A stretch of DNA of 64,000 nt from Burkholderia catarinensis (GCF_001883705.2 NZ_MDEQ02000019.1:62001-126000), one strand, 5' to 3'; counted from the stretch's first letter, positions 42,543-54,571 are shown. Numbers and translations are program-made. Notes: generated by a model from the sequence alone, not told the origin.

Positions 42543-42836
42543 TTAAATGACGGGCGGCATCGGCGGTTGGTCGACGACGGCCGGCGTTTCGCGCGCCGCG
42601 CGCAGATCGCGCTTCAGGCGCCCGGTCTCGAGGCGCAGGCGGAAGATCGAAGGCAGCGCGGACAGCAAGCCGGCCAGCAGCCCCACGGCGAAGAACGCGA
42701 GGCCGATCAGGATCAGCGGCGCTTGCCATGCGTAGCCGGCAACGAAATTCAGCGTCGCGGTTTGCGTATTGGCCAGCGCAAGCACCAGCAGCAGGACGAA
42801 CACCAATACCCGGATCAGCCAGACGATAAACTTCAT
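42543..42836 (-). CDS. lapA: LPS assembly protein LapA (DUF1049)
   Basis: A 97-residue protein with two membrane helices (IVWLIRVLVFVLLLVLALAN and PLILIGLAFFAVGLLAGLL), the DUF1049 motif NTQTATLNF between them, and a polar coiled C-terminus. Partner of LapB. The tail RAARETPAVV is charged. It starts 53 bases upstream of lapB and closes the rpsA-ihfB block. Confidence 0.93.
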   Translation of the reverse strand: MKFIVWLIRVLVFVLLLVLALANTQTATLNFVAGYAWQAPLILIGLAFFAVGLLAGLLSALPSIFRLRLETGRLKRDLRAARETPAVVDQPPMPPVI

Positions 42837-42973
42837 GAAGCCCTCTCTTTGTTGAGGTTTGCTGCGGCGCGCGACTCCCCTTCGTCGCACCGAATCGACC
42901 CGTATTGTAAAGGAAGCGTTTCCGCGGCTGCGCACATCCTGTGCGCGCCTGTTGCCCTACGGTCGCCGGAAAT

Positions 42974-43002
42974 GAAAAAAGCGCCCGCAAGGGGCGCTTT
43001 TC
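42974..43002 (-). terminator. Terminator between ihfB and lapA
   Basis: AAAAGCGCCC, loop GCAAG, GGGCGCTTTT. On the minus strand the left A-run forms the U-tract, so lapAB probably has its own promoter. Confidence 0.85.
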
Positions 43003-43046
43003 TCTTCAGCCTTCGCCGGACGGATTCCGGGCAGACCGAACGACGC

Positions 43047-43370
43047 TCAACGCTCGTCGTCCGGGTCGTCAGCCTTCAGCGGTTCACCGGCACGGCCGTC
43101 GACGCGTTCACGCAACTCCTTGCCAGGCTTGAAGTGCGGCACGAACTTCTCGGGCACCTGCACTTTCTCCCCTGACTTCGGGTTGCGTCCGACGCGCGCC
43201 GGGCGACGGTTGAGGCCAAAGCTGCCGAAACCCCGAATTTCGATACGATGCCCTTTCGCCAGGGCGTCAGACATCGCATCGAGCATCGTTTTCACCGCGA
43301 AATCCGCATCCTTGAGGACAAGTTGCGGAAATCGCGATGCCAGCTGCGCGACCAACTCGGATTTGGTCAT
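43047..43370 (-). CDS. ihfB: Integration host factor beta subunit
   Basis: A 107-residue HU/IHF-family DNA-bending protein. MTKSELVAQLASRFPQL starts it, and GFGSFGLNRRPARVGRNPKSGEKV is the DNA-contact arm with the Pro that intercalates. It pairs with IhfA. It lies 22 bases past the rpsA stop, an operon link seen in many proteobacteria. IHF often assists sigma-54 promoters such as the one at 11359. Confidence 0.97.
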   Translation of the reverse strand: MTKSELVAQLASRFPQLVLKDADFAVKTMLDAMSDALAKGHRIEIRGFGSFGLNRRPARVGRNPKSGEKVQVPEKFVPHFKPGKELRERVDGRAGEPLKADDPDDER

Positions 43371-43392
43371 ACTTCAGCAGACCTCGTAAGGC

Positions 43393-45105
43393 TTACTGGT
43401 TCTGGCCGTCGAGCTTCGCCTTCAGCAGCGCGCCGAGGTTGGTCGTACCGGTCGCAGCGGAGCTGGTGTCGGCTTGCAGGCCGCGGATCGCTTCCTGTTG
43501 CTCGGCCGAATCCTTCGCCTTGATCGACAGGTTGATGCCGCGCGACTTGCGATCGATGTTGATCACCATCGCGTTGACCTTGTCGCCTTCCTTCAGCACG
43601 TTGCGTGCATCTTCGACGCGATCCTGCGCAATTTCCGATGCGCGCAGGTAGCCTTCGATGTCGCCCGTCAGCGTGATGACCGCACCCTTCGCATCGACCG
43701 TCTTCACAACGCCGTCGACGATCGAGCCCTTGTCGTTCATTGCAACGTAGTTGCTGAACGGGTCGCCTTCGAGTTGCTTGATGCCGAGCGAAATGCGCTC
43801 CTTCTCGACGTCGATACCGAGCACGATTGCTTCGACTTCGTCGCCCTTCTTGTACTTGCGAACGGCTTCCTCGCCGGTTTCGCTCCACGACAGGTCCGAC
43901 AGGTGGACCAGGCCGTCGATGCCGCCCGGCAGACCGATGAACACGCCGAAGTCGGTGATCGACTTGATTGCGCCCGTGATCTTGTCGCCCTTCTTGAAGT
44001 TGCGGCTGAAGTCATCCCACGGATTCGGCTTGCACTGCTTCATGCCGAGGCTGATACGACGACGGTCTTCGTCGATCTCGAGGACCATGACTTCGACTTC
44101 GTCGCCCAGCTGGACAACCTTCGACGGAGCAACGTTCTTGTTGGTCCAGTCCATTTCCGACACGTGAACCAGGCCTTCGATGCCCGATTCCACTTCGACG
44201 AATGCGCCGTAGTCGGTGATGTTCGTGACCTTGCCGAACAGGCGCGTGCCCGACGGGTAACGGCGCGAGATGCCTTCCCACGGATCGTCGCCCAGTTGCT
44301 TGATGCCCAGCGAGACGCGGTTCTTCTCTTGGTCGAACTTGAGGATCTTCGCGGTGACTTCCTGGCCAACCGACAGGACTTCGCTCGGGTGACGCACACG
44401 ACGCCATGCGATGTCGGTGATGTGCAGCAGGCCGTCGATGCCGCCGAGGTCCACGAACGCGCCGTAGTCGGTGATGTTCTTGACCACGCCGTTGACGATC
44501 GCGCCTTCCTTCAGCGTCTCGAGCAGCTTCGCGCGCTCTTCGCCCTGGGTTGCTTCGATCACTGCACGGCGCGACAGCACGACGTTGTTACGCTTGCGAT
44601 CGAGCTTGATCACGCGGAACTCGAGCGTCTTGCCTTCGTACGGGGTCGTGTCCTTGACCGGACGCGTGTCGACCAGCGAACCCGGCAGGAACGCGCGGAT
44701 GCCGTTGACCATCACGGTCATGCCGCCCTTCACCTTGCCGGTGATCGTGCCGGTGACGAGTTCGTTGTTGTCGAGAGCCTTTTCCAGCGACAGCCACGAT
44801 GCAAGGCGCTTCGCCTTGTCACGCGACAGGATCGTGTCGCCATAGCCGTTTTCGAGTGCGTCGATCGCGACGGACACGAAATCGCCCGACTGCACCTCAA
44901 CCTCGCCCTGATCGTTCAGGAATTCCTCGATCGGAATGTAAGCCTCGGACTTGAGGCCTGCATTGACGACCACGAAGTTGTGGTCGACGCGCACGACTTC
45001 GGCGGAAATCACTTCGCCGGCGCGCATGTCTTGGCGGGTCAGCGACTCTTCGAACAGAGCCGCAAAGGATTCGGTATTCGGGTTGGAGGTTTGCAGGTCG
45101 GACAT
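43393..45105 (-). CDS. rpsA: 30S ribosomal protein S1
   Basis: A 570-residue protein with six S1 RNA-binding domains of about 85 residues. They begin near GEVISAEVVRVDHNFVVVNAG and recur as VVKNITDYGAFVDLGGIDGLLHI, KVTNITDYGAFVEVE, AIKSITDFGVFIGLPGG and later units. It binds mRNA leaders and helps initiation. The start MSDLQTSNP is chosen. A long in-frame extension upstream overlaps the cmk region and is unlike S1. The cmk-rpsA-ihfB order is conserved. Confidence 0.97.
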   Translation of the reverse strand: MSDLQTSNPNTESFAALFEESLTRQDMRAGEVISAEVVRVDHNFVVVNAGLKSEAYIPIEEFLNDQGEVEVQSGDFVSVAIDALENGYGDTILSRDKAKRLASWLSLEKALDNNELVTGTITGKVKGGMTVMVNGIRAFLPGSLVDTRPVKDTTPYEGKTLEFRVIKLDRKRNNVVLSRRAVIEATQGEERAKLLETLKEGAIVNGVVKNITDYGAFVDLGGIDGLLHITDIAWRRVRHPSEVLSVGQEVTAKILKFDQEKNRVSLGIKQLGDDPWEGISRRYPSGTRLFGKVTNITDYGAFVEVESGIEGLVHVSEMDWTNKNVAPSKVVQLGDEVEVMVLEIDEDRRRISLGMKQCKPNPWDDFSRNFKKGDKITGAIKSITDFGVFIGLPGGIDGLVHLSDLSWSETGEEAVRKYKKGDEVEAIVLGIDVEKERISLGIKQLEGDPFSNYVAMNDKGSIVDGVVKTVDAKGAVITLTGDIEGYLRASEIAQDRVEDARNVLKEGDKVNAMVINIDRKSRGINLSIKAKDSAEQQEAIRGLQADTSSAATGTTNLGALLKAKLDGQNQ

Positions 45106-45247
45106 AAAAATCTGATAGTGCATGGATCGCTGTGCCACGCCGGCCGGATTGGCAGGCTGAAAGGGCCAGATCGAAGTCCACACGGGGTTAAGGGTTCGAA
45201 ACACGCTCCGCGCTTGCGACGCGGCGCACCTACCGCTGCCCGCCTTC

Positions 45248-45934
45248 TCAGGCGGGCTGGCCGAGCGCCCGGTACCACTGCAGCACGCGGTCGACTGCTT
45301 CATCGACCGAAAGTGCCGACGTATCGAGCAGTTCGGCATCTGCCGCGGGTTTCAGCGGCGCGGCCGCGCGATTGCTGTCGCGCGCGTCACGTTCACGAAG
45401 ATCCCGGAGCAAGTCATCTATATTAGCAGAAAAACCTTTTTGCATCAATTGCTTATGGCGTCTGGTCGCGCGTGCCTCGGCGCTGGCCGTCAGGAACACC
45501 TTCAGCACGGCGTCCGGGAAGATCACCGTACCCATGTCGCGCCCGTCGGCAACGAGGCCCGGCGTCTTGCGGAACGCGCGCTGGCGCGCGACGAGCGCGG
45601 TGCGCACGGGCCCGTGCACGGCAATCGCCGACGCGCGGTTGCCGACCGCCTCGGCGCGGATATCGTTCGACACGTCGACTCCGTCGAGCTGCGCGCAGCC
45701 TTCGCGGAACGTGATGTGGAGATCGTCGATCAGCTTCACGAGCGCGTCGATGTCGTCGGCCGCGATGTCGTAACGCATGCTCGCGAGCGCGGCGAGACGG
45801 TACAGCGCGCCGCTGTCGAGCAGGTGGAAGCCAAGGTGCGCGGCGACAAGCGCCGCGACGGTGCCCTTGCCGGAAGCGGTCGGGCCATCGATCGTGATGA
45901 CGGGAGTCGGGTGAAAGGGTCGGGTCGATTTCAT
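45248..45934 (-). CDS. cmk: Cytidylate kinase
   Basis: A 228-residue nucleoside monophosphate kinase. P-loop ITIDGPTASGKGTV is near residue 14. RDMGTVIFPDAVLKVFLTASAEARATRRHKQL is the usual Cmk region. It phosphorylates CMP and dCMP. The start MKSTRPFHPTPV is chosen over a longer frame that overlaps aroA. It lies 13 bases after aroA's stop. Confidence 0.95.
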   Translation of the reverse strand: MKSTRPFHPTPVITIDGPTASGKGTVAALVAAHLGFHLLDSGALYRLAALASMRYDIAADDIDALVKLIDDLHITFREGCAQLDGVDVSNDIRAEAVGNRASAIAVHGPVRTALVARQRAFRKTPGLVADGRDMGTVIFPDAVLKVFLTASAEARATRRHKQLMQKGFSANIDDLLRDLRERDARDSNRAAAPLKPAADAELLDTSALSVDEAVDRVLQWYRALGQPA

Positions 45935-45947
45935 CGGAACAGTCGGG

Positions 45948-47252
45948 TCAGGCTTTGGCGAGCGCGGCGAAGCGGTCGAAATAGTCGGGGAACGTCTTGC
46001 CGACGCACTTCGGATCGTTGATCCGCACGGGCACGCCGCCCAGGCTGACGAGCGAGAAGCACATCGCCATCCGGTGATCGTCATACGTATCGATCGCCGC
46101 GTGCGGCGTGAGCTTTTCCGGCGGCGTGACGACGAGGTAGTCGGGACCTTCCTCGATGATCGCGCCCACCTTGCGCAGTTCGGTCGCCATCGCGGCGATG
46201 CGGTCGGTCTCCTTCACGCGCCAGCTCGCGATGTTGCGCAGCGTGCTCGTACCGTTCGCGAACAGCGCCGCGACCGCGATGGTCATCGCCGCATCGGGGA
46301 TCAGGTTGAAATCCATGTCGATCGGCTCGAGCTTGCCGTGGTCGTGGCCGATGCCGCGCACGTCGATCCAGTCGTCGCCCATCGTCACGTTCGCGCCCAT
46401 CTGCATCAGCGCGTTCGCGAACCCGACGTCGCCCTGGATGCTCGCGCGCCCCACACCCTCGACGCGCAGCGGGCCGCCGCCGAGCGCGCCGGCCGCGAGG
46501 AAGTACGATGCGGACGACGCGTCGCCCTCGACCATGATCCGCCCCGGCGAGCGGTAGCGGACGCCGGCCGGCACGACGAAGCGCTGCCAGCCGTCGCGCT
46601 CGACCGTCACGCCGAAGCGCTCCATCAGCCGAATCGTGATGTCGATGTACGGTTTCGAGATCAGCTCGCCGTCGACTTCGACGACCGTCTTGCCGTCCTT
46701 CGCCTTCACGAGCGGCAGCGTCATCAGGAGCGCCGTGAGGAACTGGCTCGACACGTCGCCGCGCACGCGGATCGGCGCATCGATCGAGATCGTCGCGGGC
46801 TTGATCCGCAGCGGCGGGTAGCCTTCGCTCAACTCGTAGTCGATCTGCGCGCCGATCTGCCGCAGGCCGTCGACGAGATCGCCGATCGGCCGCTCGTGCA
46901 TGCGCGGCACGCCGTGCACGCGATAGTCGCCGCCGTTCACCGCGAGCGCGGCGGTCAGCGGCCGCACAGCCGTGCCCGCGTTGCCGAGGAACAGGTCGGC
47001 CGTCTTCGCGGTGAACGCACCGCGCGTGCCCGTGACGACGCAGGTGTCGCCGTCGCGCGCGAGTTTCACGCCGAGCTTGCCGAGCGCGTCGAGCATCACC
47101 CGCGTGTCGTCGGAGTCGAGCAGATTGGTAATCGTCGTTTCGCCTTCGGCAAGCGCCGCGAGCAGCAGCACACGGTTCGAAATGCTCTTCGAGCCGGGCA
47201 GGCGCACGGTGCCCGATGCGCTGGAGTACGGGCCGAGATCGAGATAGTCCAT
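45948..47252 (-). CDS. aroA: 3-phosphoshikimate 1-carboxyvinyltransferase (EPSP synthase)
   Basis: A 434-residue protein. The N-terminal PGSKSISNRVLLLAALAEG (substrate loop) and GNAGTAVRPLTAALA are the family signatures. RVKETDRIAAMATELRKVGA is the C-terminal one. It makes EPSP for chorismate synthesis. The motif GNAGTAVR is the unaltered class I form, which is glyphosate-sensitive. It precedes cmk and follows tyrA. Confidence 0.96.
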   Translation of the reverse strand: MDYLDLGPYSSASGTVRLPGSKSISNRVLLLAALAEGETTITNLLDSDDTRVMLDALGKLGVKLARDGDTCVVTGTRGAFTAKTADLFLGNAGTAVRPLTAALAVNGGDYRVHGVPRMHERPIGDLVDGLRQIGAQIDYELSEGYPPLRIKPATISIDAPIRVRGDVSSQFLTALLMTLPLVKAKDGKTVVEVDGELISKPYIDITIRLMERFGVTVERDGWQRFVVPAGVRYRSPGRIMVEGDASSASYFLAAGALGGGPLRVEGVGRASIQGDVGFANALMQMGANVTMGDDWIDVRGIGHDHGKLEPIDMDFNLIPDAAMTIAVAALFANGTSTLRNIASWRVKETDRIAAMATELRKVGAIIEEGPDYLVVTPPEKLTPHAAIDTYDDHRMAMCFSLVSLGGVPVRINDPKCVGKTFPDYFDRFAALAKA

Positions 47253-47265
47253 GGGAATCGTCCTG

Positions 47266-48192
47266 TTATTTCTTGACCGGTTCGGCAGAGGGCTTGCCGC
47301 CGCGCTCCTGCCATGCCTTGCGCGCGGCGCGCGAGCGCGTGAACACGGCTTCGAGCGCCGCGCCGTCGCCGGCGTCGATCGCCGCGCGCAGCCGCGTGAG
47401 CACGCGCGTGTAGCCGTCGAGTTCGTCGAGCAGCGCCGCGCGGTTCGCGACGCACACGTCGCGCCACATCTCCGGGCTCGACGCCGCGATGCGCGTGAAA
47501 TCGCGGAAGCCGCCCGCCGCGTACGAAAATTTCAGTTCCGCGTCGGCCTCGCCGAGAATCTGCTCGACGAGCGCGAACGACAGCACGTGCGGCAGATGGC
47601 TGATCGACGCAAACACGCGATCGTGCTGCTCGGTGCTCATCATGCGCACGTCGGCGCCGGTCGCGTGCCACATCGCGTCGATCCGCGCGACCGATTCGGG
47701 CGCGTTCTCCGGCAACGGGCACAGCACGACGTTGCGGCCGACGTACAGGTCCGGCAACGCGGCCTCGACGCCACTCGACTCTCGGCCGGCAATCGGATGC
47801 CCGGGCACGAACTGCGCGATCCGCGCGCCGAGCGCGTCGCGCGCGGCCGCGACGACATCGGACTTGGTGCTGCCCGCATCGGTGACGATCGTTGCGTCGG
47901 CGAGCCACGGCGCGATGCGTGCGAGCAACGGGCCTGTCTGCGCGACGGGTGCGGCCAGCAGCACGAGATCGGCACCGGCAAGCGCGTCGCGCAATTGCGC
48001 ATCGTCATCGAGCGCCGCCGCGCGGTCGATCACGCCGAGCGACAGCGCGCGCTCGACCGACGCACGCGAACGACCCACGCCGACGATCTCGCCCGCGCCG
48101 CCCGGCGCGCGTTCTCGCAGCGCACGGGCCAGCGATCCGCCGATCAGGCCGACGCCGAAGATGACCAGTTTGTTGAATGCAAAGCCTGACAC
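47266..48192 (-). CDS. tyrA: Prephenate dehydrogenase family protein
   Basis: A 308-residue protein from the GTG at 48192. It converts prephenate (or arogenate) to the tyrosine precursor. Seen: FNKLVIFGVGLIGGSLARAL (NAD site), DAGSTKSDVVAAARDAL, FVPGHPIAGRESSGVEAALPDLYVG and the conserved FSYAAGGFRDFTRIA. A longer frame begins with a GTG at 48282 and would add 30 residues, but its start lacks a ribosome site and its sequence is not family-like. Neither start has a good ribosome site. It lies 13 bases before aroA. Confidence 0.9.
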   Translation of the reverse strand: MSGFAFNKLVIFGVGLIGGSLARALRERAPGGAGEIVGVGRSRASVERALSLGVIDRAAALDDDAQLRDALAGADLVLLAAPVAQTGPLLARIAPWLADATIVTDAGSTKSDVVAAARDALGARIAQFVPGHPIAGRESSGVEAALPDLYVGRNVVLCPLPENAPESVARIDAMWHATGADVRMMSTEQHDRVFASISHLPHVLSFALVEQILGEADAELKFSYAAGGFRDFTRIAASSPEMWRDVCVANRAALLDELDGYTRVLTRLRAAIDAGDGAALEAVFTRSRAARKAWQERGGKPSAEPVKK

Positions 48193-48378
48193 GAGAAGAG
48201 CCAAGTTACGCGCGCGGAACGACACCCCGCACGCGGAATTCCAGATTCCGGGCAACGGGCGCGCACCCGGCGCAACCTGCACCGGATACCACCCGAACCC
48301 GCCTTCGGCAGCGCCGACCGGCCTGCCCCGCCCGCCCGGCCGCCACGCCTGCGCAAGCAGGCAATGGGCCGCCTTGCA

Positions 48379-49461
48379 TCAGCGTGCGCGCGGATACGAA
48401 CCGAGTATCTTCAGGAACGCGGCCTTCTGGCCGAGTTCCGCGAGCGCAGCCGCGACCGCCGCATCGTCGCGGTGCCCCTCGATGTCGATGTAGAAGTAGT
48501 ACTCCCACGTGCCGACACGGGCCGGACGCGACTCGAAGCGCGTCATCGACACGCCGTGTCGCGCGAGCGGCTCGAGCAGCTTGAACACGGCACCCGGCTC
48601 GTTCTTCACCGACACGATCAGCGACGTCTGGTCGTGACCGCTTTGCCCGGACGGCTGCTTGCCGACGATCACGAAGCGCGTGCGGTTGTGCGGATCGTCC
48701 TGGATCAGCGAGAACGCAATCTGCAATCCGTAGTGCGCGGCCGCGCGGTCGCCCGCGATCGCCGCGACGGTCGGATCGGCCGCCGCGAGACGCGCGGCCT
48801 CCGCGTTGCTCGCCACGGCCTGCCGCTCGAGTTGCGGCGCATTCGCCGCGAGCCACTGCTGGCATTGCGCAAGCGCCTGCGCATGCGCGCAGACGCGCTT
48901 CACGCCGTCGAGCGTGCCGCTCTGCGTGAGCAGGTTGTGGTGGATGGGCAGCGCGAGCTCGCCGCTGATCAGCAGTTGCGTCTGCAGCAGCAGGTCGAGC
49001 GTGCGCGACACGGCCCCTTCGGTCGAATTCTCGACCGGCGCGATGCCGAACGCAGACGCACCGGCCTCGACCGAGCGGAACACCTCGTCGATCGACGGGC
49101 ACGGCAGCCCTTCGATCGACTGGCCGAAATACTCGAGCATCGCCTGTTCGCTGTACGTGCCGACCGGCCCGAGGAACGCGACGTGAATCGTCTGCTCGAG
49201 CGCGCGGCTCGCCGCCATGATCTCGCGCCAGATTGCGCTGATGTGCTCGCTCGCGAGCGGCCCCGCGCTCAAGTCCTGCAGCCGCGCGATCACCTGCAGC
49301 TCGCGCTCCGGCCGGAACACCGGCGCGTTGAAATGCTTCTTGACCTCGCCCACCTCCAGCGCCACCGCGGCACGCTGGTTCAGGAGCGCGATCAGCTGCG
49401 CGTCGATCGCGTCGATGCGATCGCGCAGCGGTTTCAGGCGGGAATTCAGTTCGTCGTCCAT
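48379..49461 (-). CDS. pheA: Bifunctional chorismate mutase / prephenate dehydratase (P-protein)
   Basis: A 360-residue fusion. Residues 1-90 are the AroQ chorismate mutase (LRDRIDAIDAQLIALLNQRAAVA). Residues about 93-270 are the dehydratase (VAFLGPVGTYSEQAM, GIAPVENSTEGAV, NLLTQSGT and TRFVIVG). The last 80 residues form an ACT domain with SLIVSVKNEPGAVFKLLEPL and FESRP, where phenylalanine binds for feedback control. It leads to phenylalanine. It lies 33 bases after serC. Confidence 0.96.
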   Translation of the reverse strand: MDDELNSRLKPLRDRIDAIDAQLIALLNQRAAVALEVGEVKKHFNAPVFRPERELQVIARLQDLSAGPLASEHISAIWREIMAASRALEQTIHVAFLGPVGTYSEQAMLEYFGQSIEGLPCPSIDEVFRSVEAGASAFGIAPVENSTEGAVSRTLDLLLQTQLLISGELALPIHHNLLTQSGTLDGVKRVCAHAQALAQCQQWLAANAPQLERQAVASNAEAARLAAADPTVAAIAGDRAAAHYGLQIAFSLIQDDPHNRTRFVIVGKQPSGQSGHDQTSLIVSVKNEPGAVFKLLEPLARHGVSMTRFESRPARVGTWEYYFYIDIEGHRDDAAVAAALAELGQKAAFLKILGSYPRAR

Positions 49462-49494
49462 GCGTTTTGCCGTGCTGTTTGAACAGCGCCGCCG

Positions 49495-50577
49495 TCAGGC
49501 GCTGCGCTGCTCGAAGTCCTTCATGTACTCGACGAGCGTTTTCACGCCCTCGAGCGGCACCGCGTTGTAGATCGACGCCCGCATGCCGCCGACGGACTTG
49601 TGGCCCTTCAGCTGCAGCAGCCCGCGCGCCTTTGCGCCGGCAAGGAAGTCTTCGTTGCGCGTTTCGTCGGCCAGGAAAAACGGCACGTTCATCCGCGAAC
49701 GCGCTGCCGGCTCGACCTTGTTCAGATAGAAACTGCTCGCGTCGATCGTGTCGTAGAGCAGCTTCGATTTTTCGATATTGCGGGCCTCGATCACTTCGAG
49801 GCCGCCCTGCCGCTTCAGCCACTGGAACACGAGGCCCGCGATGTAGATCGCGTAGGTGGGCGGCGTGTTGTACAGCGAGTTGTTCGCGGCGACGGTCTTC
49901 CATTCGAACGCGGACGGGCAGATCGACAGCGCGCGATCGAGCAGATCCTCGCGGACGATCACGACCGTCACGCCGGCCATCCCGATGTTCTTCTGCGCGC
50001 CGCCGAACAGCACACCGTATTTCGCGACGTCCATCGGGCGCGACAGGATATGCGACGACACATCCGCAACCAGCGGCACGTCGCCGAGATCGGGAATCTC
50101 GAACGTCTCGACGCCGTCGATCGTCTCGTTGGTGCACAAATGCACGTAGGCCGGATCGTCCGACAGTTGCCATTCGGCGCGCGCGGGCGCACGCGTGAAG
50201 CCGTCTTCCGTCTTGCCGGTCGCGGCGAGATGCGGCGTGCAGTATTTTTTTGCCTCGACGAACGACTTCTGCGACCACGAGCCCGTCACGACGAAATCGG
50301 CGGTCTTGCGCGACCCGAGCAGGTTCATCGGCACGATCGCGTTTTCCGCGAGACCGCCGCCCTGCAGGAACAGGATCCGGTGGCTGGCCGGCACGCGGAT
50401 CAGGTCGCGCAGATCGGTCAGCGCGGCCTCGTGGATCGACATGAATTCCTTGCCGCGATGGCTCATCTCCATCACGCTCATGCCGCTGCCGTGCCAGTCG
50501 AGCATTTCGTCGGCAGCCTGCCGCAGCACTTCCTCGGGCATCGCCGCAGGGCCGGCGGAGAAATTAAAGACGCGCAT
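49495..50577 (-). CDS. serC: Phosphoserine aminotransferase
   Basis: A 360-residue PLP enzyme. MRVFNFSAGPAAMPEEVL and FLQGGGLAENAIVPMNLL start it. The PLP lysine lies in FGGAQKNIGMAGVTVVIV near residue 195. DVSSHILSRPMDVAKYG provides the PLP Asp. It makes phosphoserine, and in many bacteria also pyridoxal precursor. The start is the ATG at 50577, with a good ribosome site (gggagg). Confidence 0.96.
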   Translation of the reverse strand: MRVFNFSAGPAAMPEEVLRQAADEMLDWHGSGMSVMEMSHRGKEFMSIHEAALTDLRDLIRVPASHRILFLQGGGLAENAIVPMNLLGSRKTADFVVTGSWSQKSFVEAKKYCTPHLAATGKTEDGFTRAPARAEWQLSDDPAYVHLCTNETIDGVETFEIPDLGDVPLVADVSSHILSRPMDVAKYGVLFGGAQKNIGMAGVTVVIVREDLLDRALSICPSAFEWKTVAANNSLYNTPPTYAIYIAGLVFQWLKRQGGLEVIEARNIEKSKLLYDTIDASSFYLNKVEPAARSRMNVPFFLADETRNEDFLAGAKARGLLQLKGHKSVGGMRASIYNAVPLEGVKTLVEYMKDFEQRSA

Positions 50578-50753
50578 CGTGAAAACCTCGGGAGGGACGC
50601 GACCGGCGGCTTGCCGCCGCATGTCAGTTGCAAATGAGCCGTGCCAGAAAAGAAATGGCCGCTTGCGCTCGCGCGCAAACGGCCATTATCGCACTGTCGT
50701 CAGGCTCCCGCCAAACCCGGCCCAACGGCCGGGGGCGTGCCCGAACGAACGGC

Positions 50754-51359
50754 TTACTTGCCCGGCTTGACTGCTGCGACTTCCTTGTCAGCCTGCGTGC
50801 GCGTCGCCTGGATCGCTTGCGGCATGTACTTCTGCATCAGGCCGTTGACCACGTCGCGACCGACCTGATCCTGAACCTGGATGAACTTGCGGCCCGTCGG
50901 GCTCTTGTAGAACGTCGTCAGATCCTTGATCTCCGACGTGCTGTAGTACTTCGCGTATGCGTCGTACTGAGCCGACATCGCGTCGTTCTGGAACTGCTGC
51001 GTACCGAACACCTTGCCTGCGCCGTCGACCAGCTTCGGCACCGCGTTCTTCTGCAGCGCCGGAACGGCAGCCTGCTTCTGCTTGTCGTTCAGCGTCTTGT
51101 TTTCCGACAGCGCGTCCGACAGGATTGCCGGCACGAGCTGCTTGGCCTGCATTTCGGCGCTGTTGCCGATAGCCGACACGAGCTTCGGCGCGTCGATCGC
51201 GTCGAGCAGATCCTTGATCGCTGCCTTCTTGTCGGCGTCGATCGGCGCAGCTGCCGCCGGTGCAGCCGGTGCGGAATTCGACAGCGCCTGCGCCATCGCG
51301 AACGTCGGCACCAGTGCAGCCAGCAGAACCAGTTGCTTGAATTGCTTTTGCATCATCAC
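50754..51359 (-). CDS. Exported DUF2059-domain protein
   Basis: A 201-residue protein. The N-terminus MMMQKQFKQLVLLAALVPTFAMAQ is a signal peptide. Residues about 95-175 match DUF2059: AYAKYYSTSEIKDLTTFYKSPTGRKFIQVQDQVGRD with the conserved F-Y-x-S-P-x-G-x-K. The domain is found in periplasmic proteins of unknown role. The C-terminal tail is Lys-rich. It lies between gyrA and serC with about 80-180 bases on each side. Confidence 0.88.
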   Translation of the reverse strand: MMMQKQFKQLVLLAALVPTFAMAQALSNSAPAAPAAAAPIDADKKAAIKDLLDAIDAPKLVSAIGNSAEMQAKQLVPAILSDALSENKTLNDKQKQAAVPALQKNAVPKLVDGAGKVFGTQQFQNDAMSAQYDAYAKYYSTSEIKDLTTFYKSPTGRKFIQVQDQVGRDVVNGLMQKYMPQAIQATRTQADKEVAAVKPGK

Positions 51360-51436
51360 TCCCTTTTGGAAATATGAATGGTTGCTCGCCGGCCGCGGCG
51401 CTTCGCGCCCGCGGCGGCCAGAGTCTCATCCGTTCT

Positions 51437-54040
<2,604 letters not shown>

Positions 54041-54113
54041 GTATCCGTATCGTTTCGGAGCGAAGACGGCGAACGCCTTTCGCGTGGGCGCTGCATGCGC
54101 AACGCAACGCGAG

Positions 54114-54141
54114 ATTCTAACATGCGCCCATCAGCCGCCAA
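54114..54141 (-). promoter_or_regulatory. Probable gyrA promoter
   Basis: On the minus strand: -35 TTGGCG, 16-base spacer, -10 TAGAAT, 74 bases before the gyrA start. Confidence 0.45.
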
Positions 54142-54433
54142 TTCGCCTCCCCCTCTATATATAAATAGCGAAAATCGCGGCGGCCGCGAACCGGACCGAA
54201 TCGCACGCGACTCGACGTCGCGGCGATAGCGTCATGCTTGTTTCACGCGCACGTATAAACAACCGCATTCCTCCACGCAATTTCGCCGACACGCCCTTGA
54301 CAATTTCTAAAAGTTACGGCAGGTCGGTGTTGCGCATGCGCCACAAACTCGAGGCGATCTTGGGGTGGGGAGGATTTTTTTTCGTAGGAAGGGAACGATA
54401 TGGCAAAATGCCAACGCACTGAAAGTTAGACGC

Positions 54434-54502
54434 TGCTCGAAGTCTACATACACACAGAGCGGTGCCGCATTTTTGTACCGCACCGATGTTATACTTCGAG
54501 CA
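54434..54502. promoter_or_regulatory. Inverted repeat bracketing the ompA promoter region
   Basis: TGCTCGAAGT at 54434-54443 and its exact complement ACTTCGAGCA at 54493-54502. The right arm overlaps the -10-like TATACT at 54490-54495. Inner short repeats (GCGGT/ACCGC) could extend a stem. It could be a DNA operator with two half-sites or a long RNA stem. Confidence 0.5.
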
Positions 54503-54571
54503 ATGTATGACTTGTCACCGTCAACAGGCTCGCAGTAAACCTGCGGTAATCTCAATTTCGAGAGGAGAAAT

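Larger units (their letters stand above)
54041..54571. other. Intergenic region between gyrA and ompA (promoters and inverted repeat)
   Basis: A 531-base region without a gene. It holds the gyrA promoter at 54114-54141, an AT-rich stretch around 54155-54170, a TTGACA at 54297 without a matching -10, the inverted repeat 54434-54502 and a -10-like TATACT at 54490, 82 bases before the OmpA-family ATG. I see no tRNA, small RNA or small ORF in it. Confidence 0.6.

Noticed and set aside
54297..54302. TTGACA as -35 of the OmpA-family gene
   Set aside because: No TATAAT-like box 16-18 bases after it.
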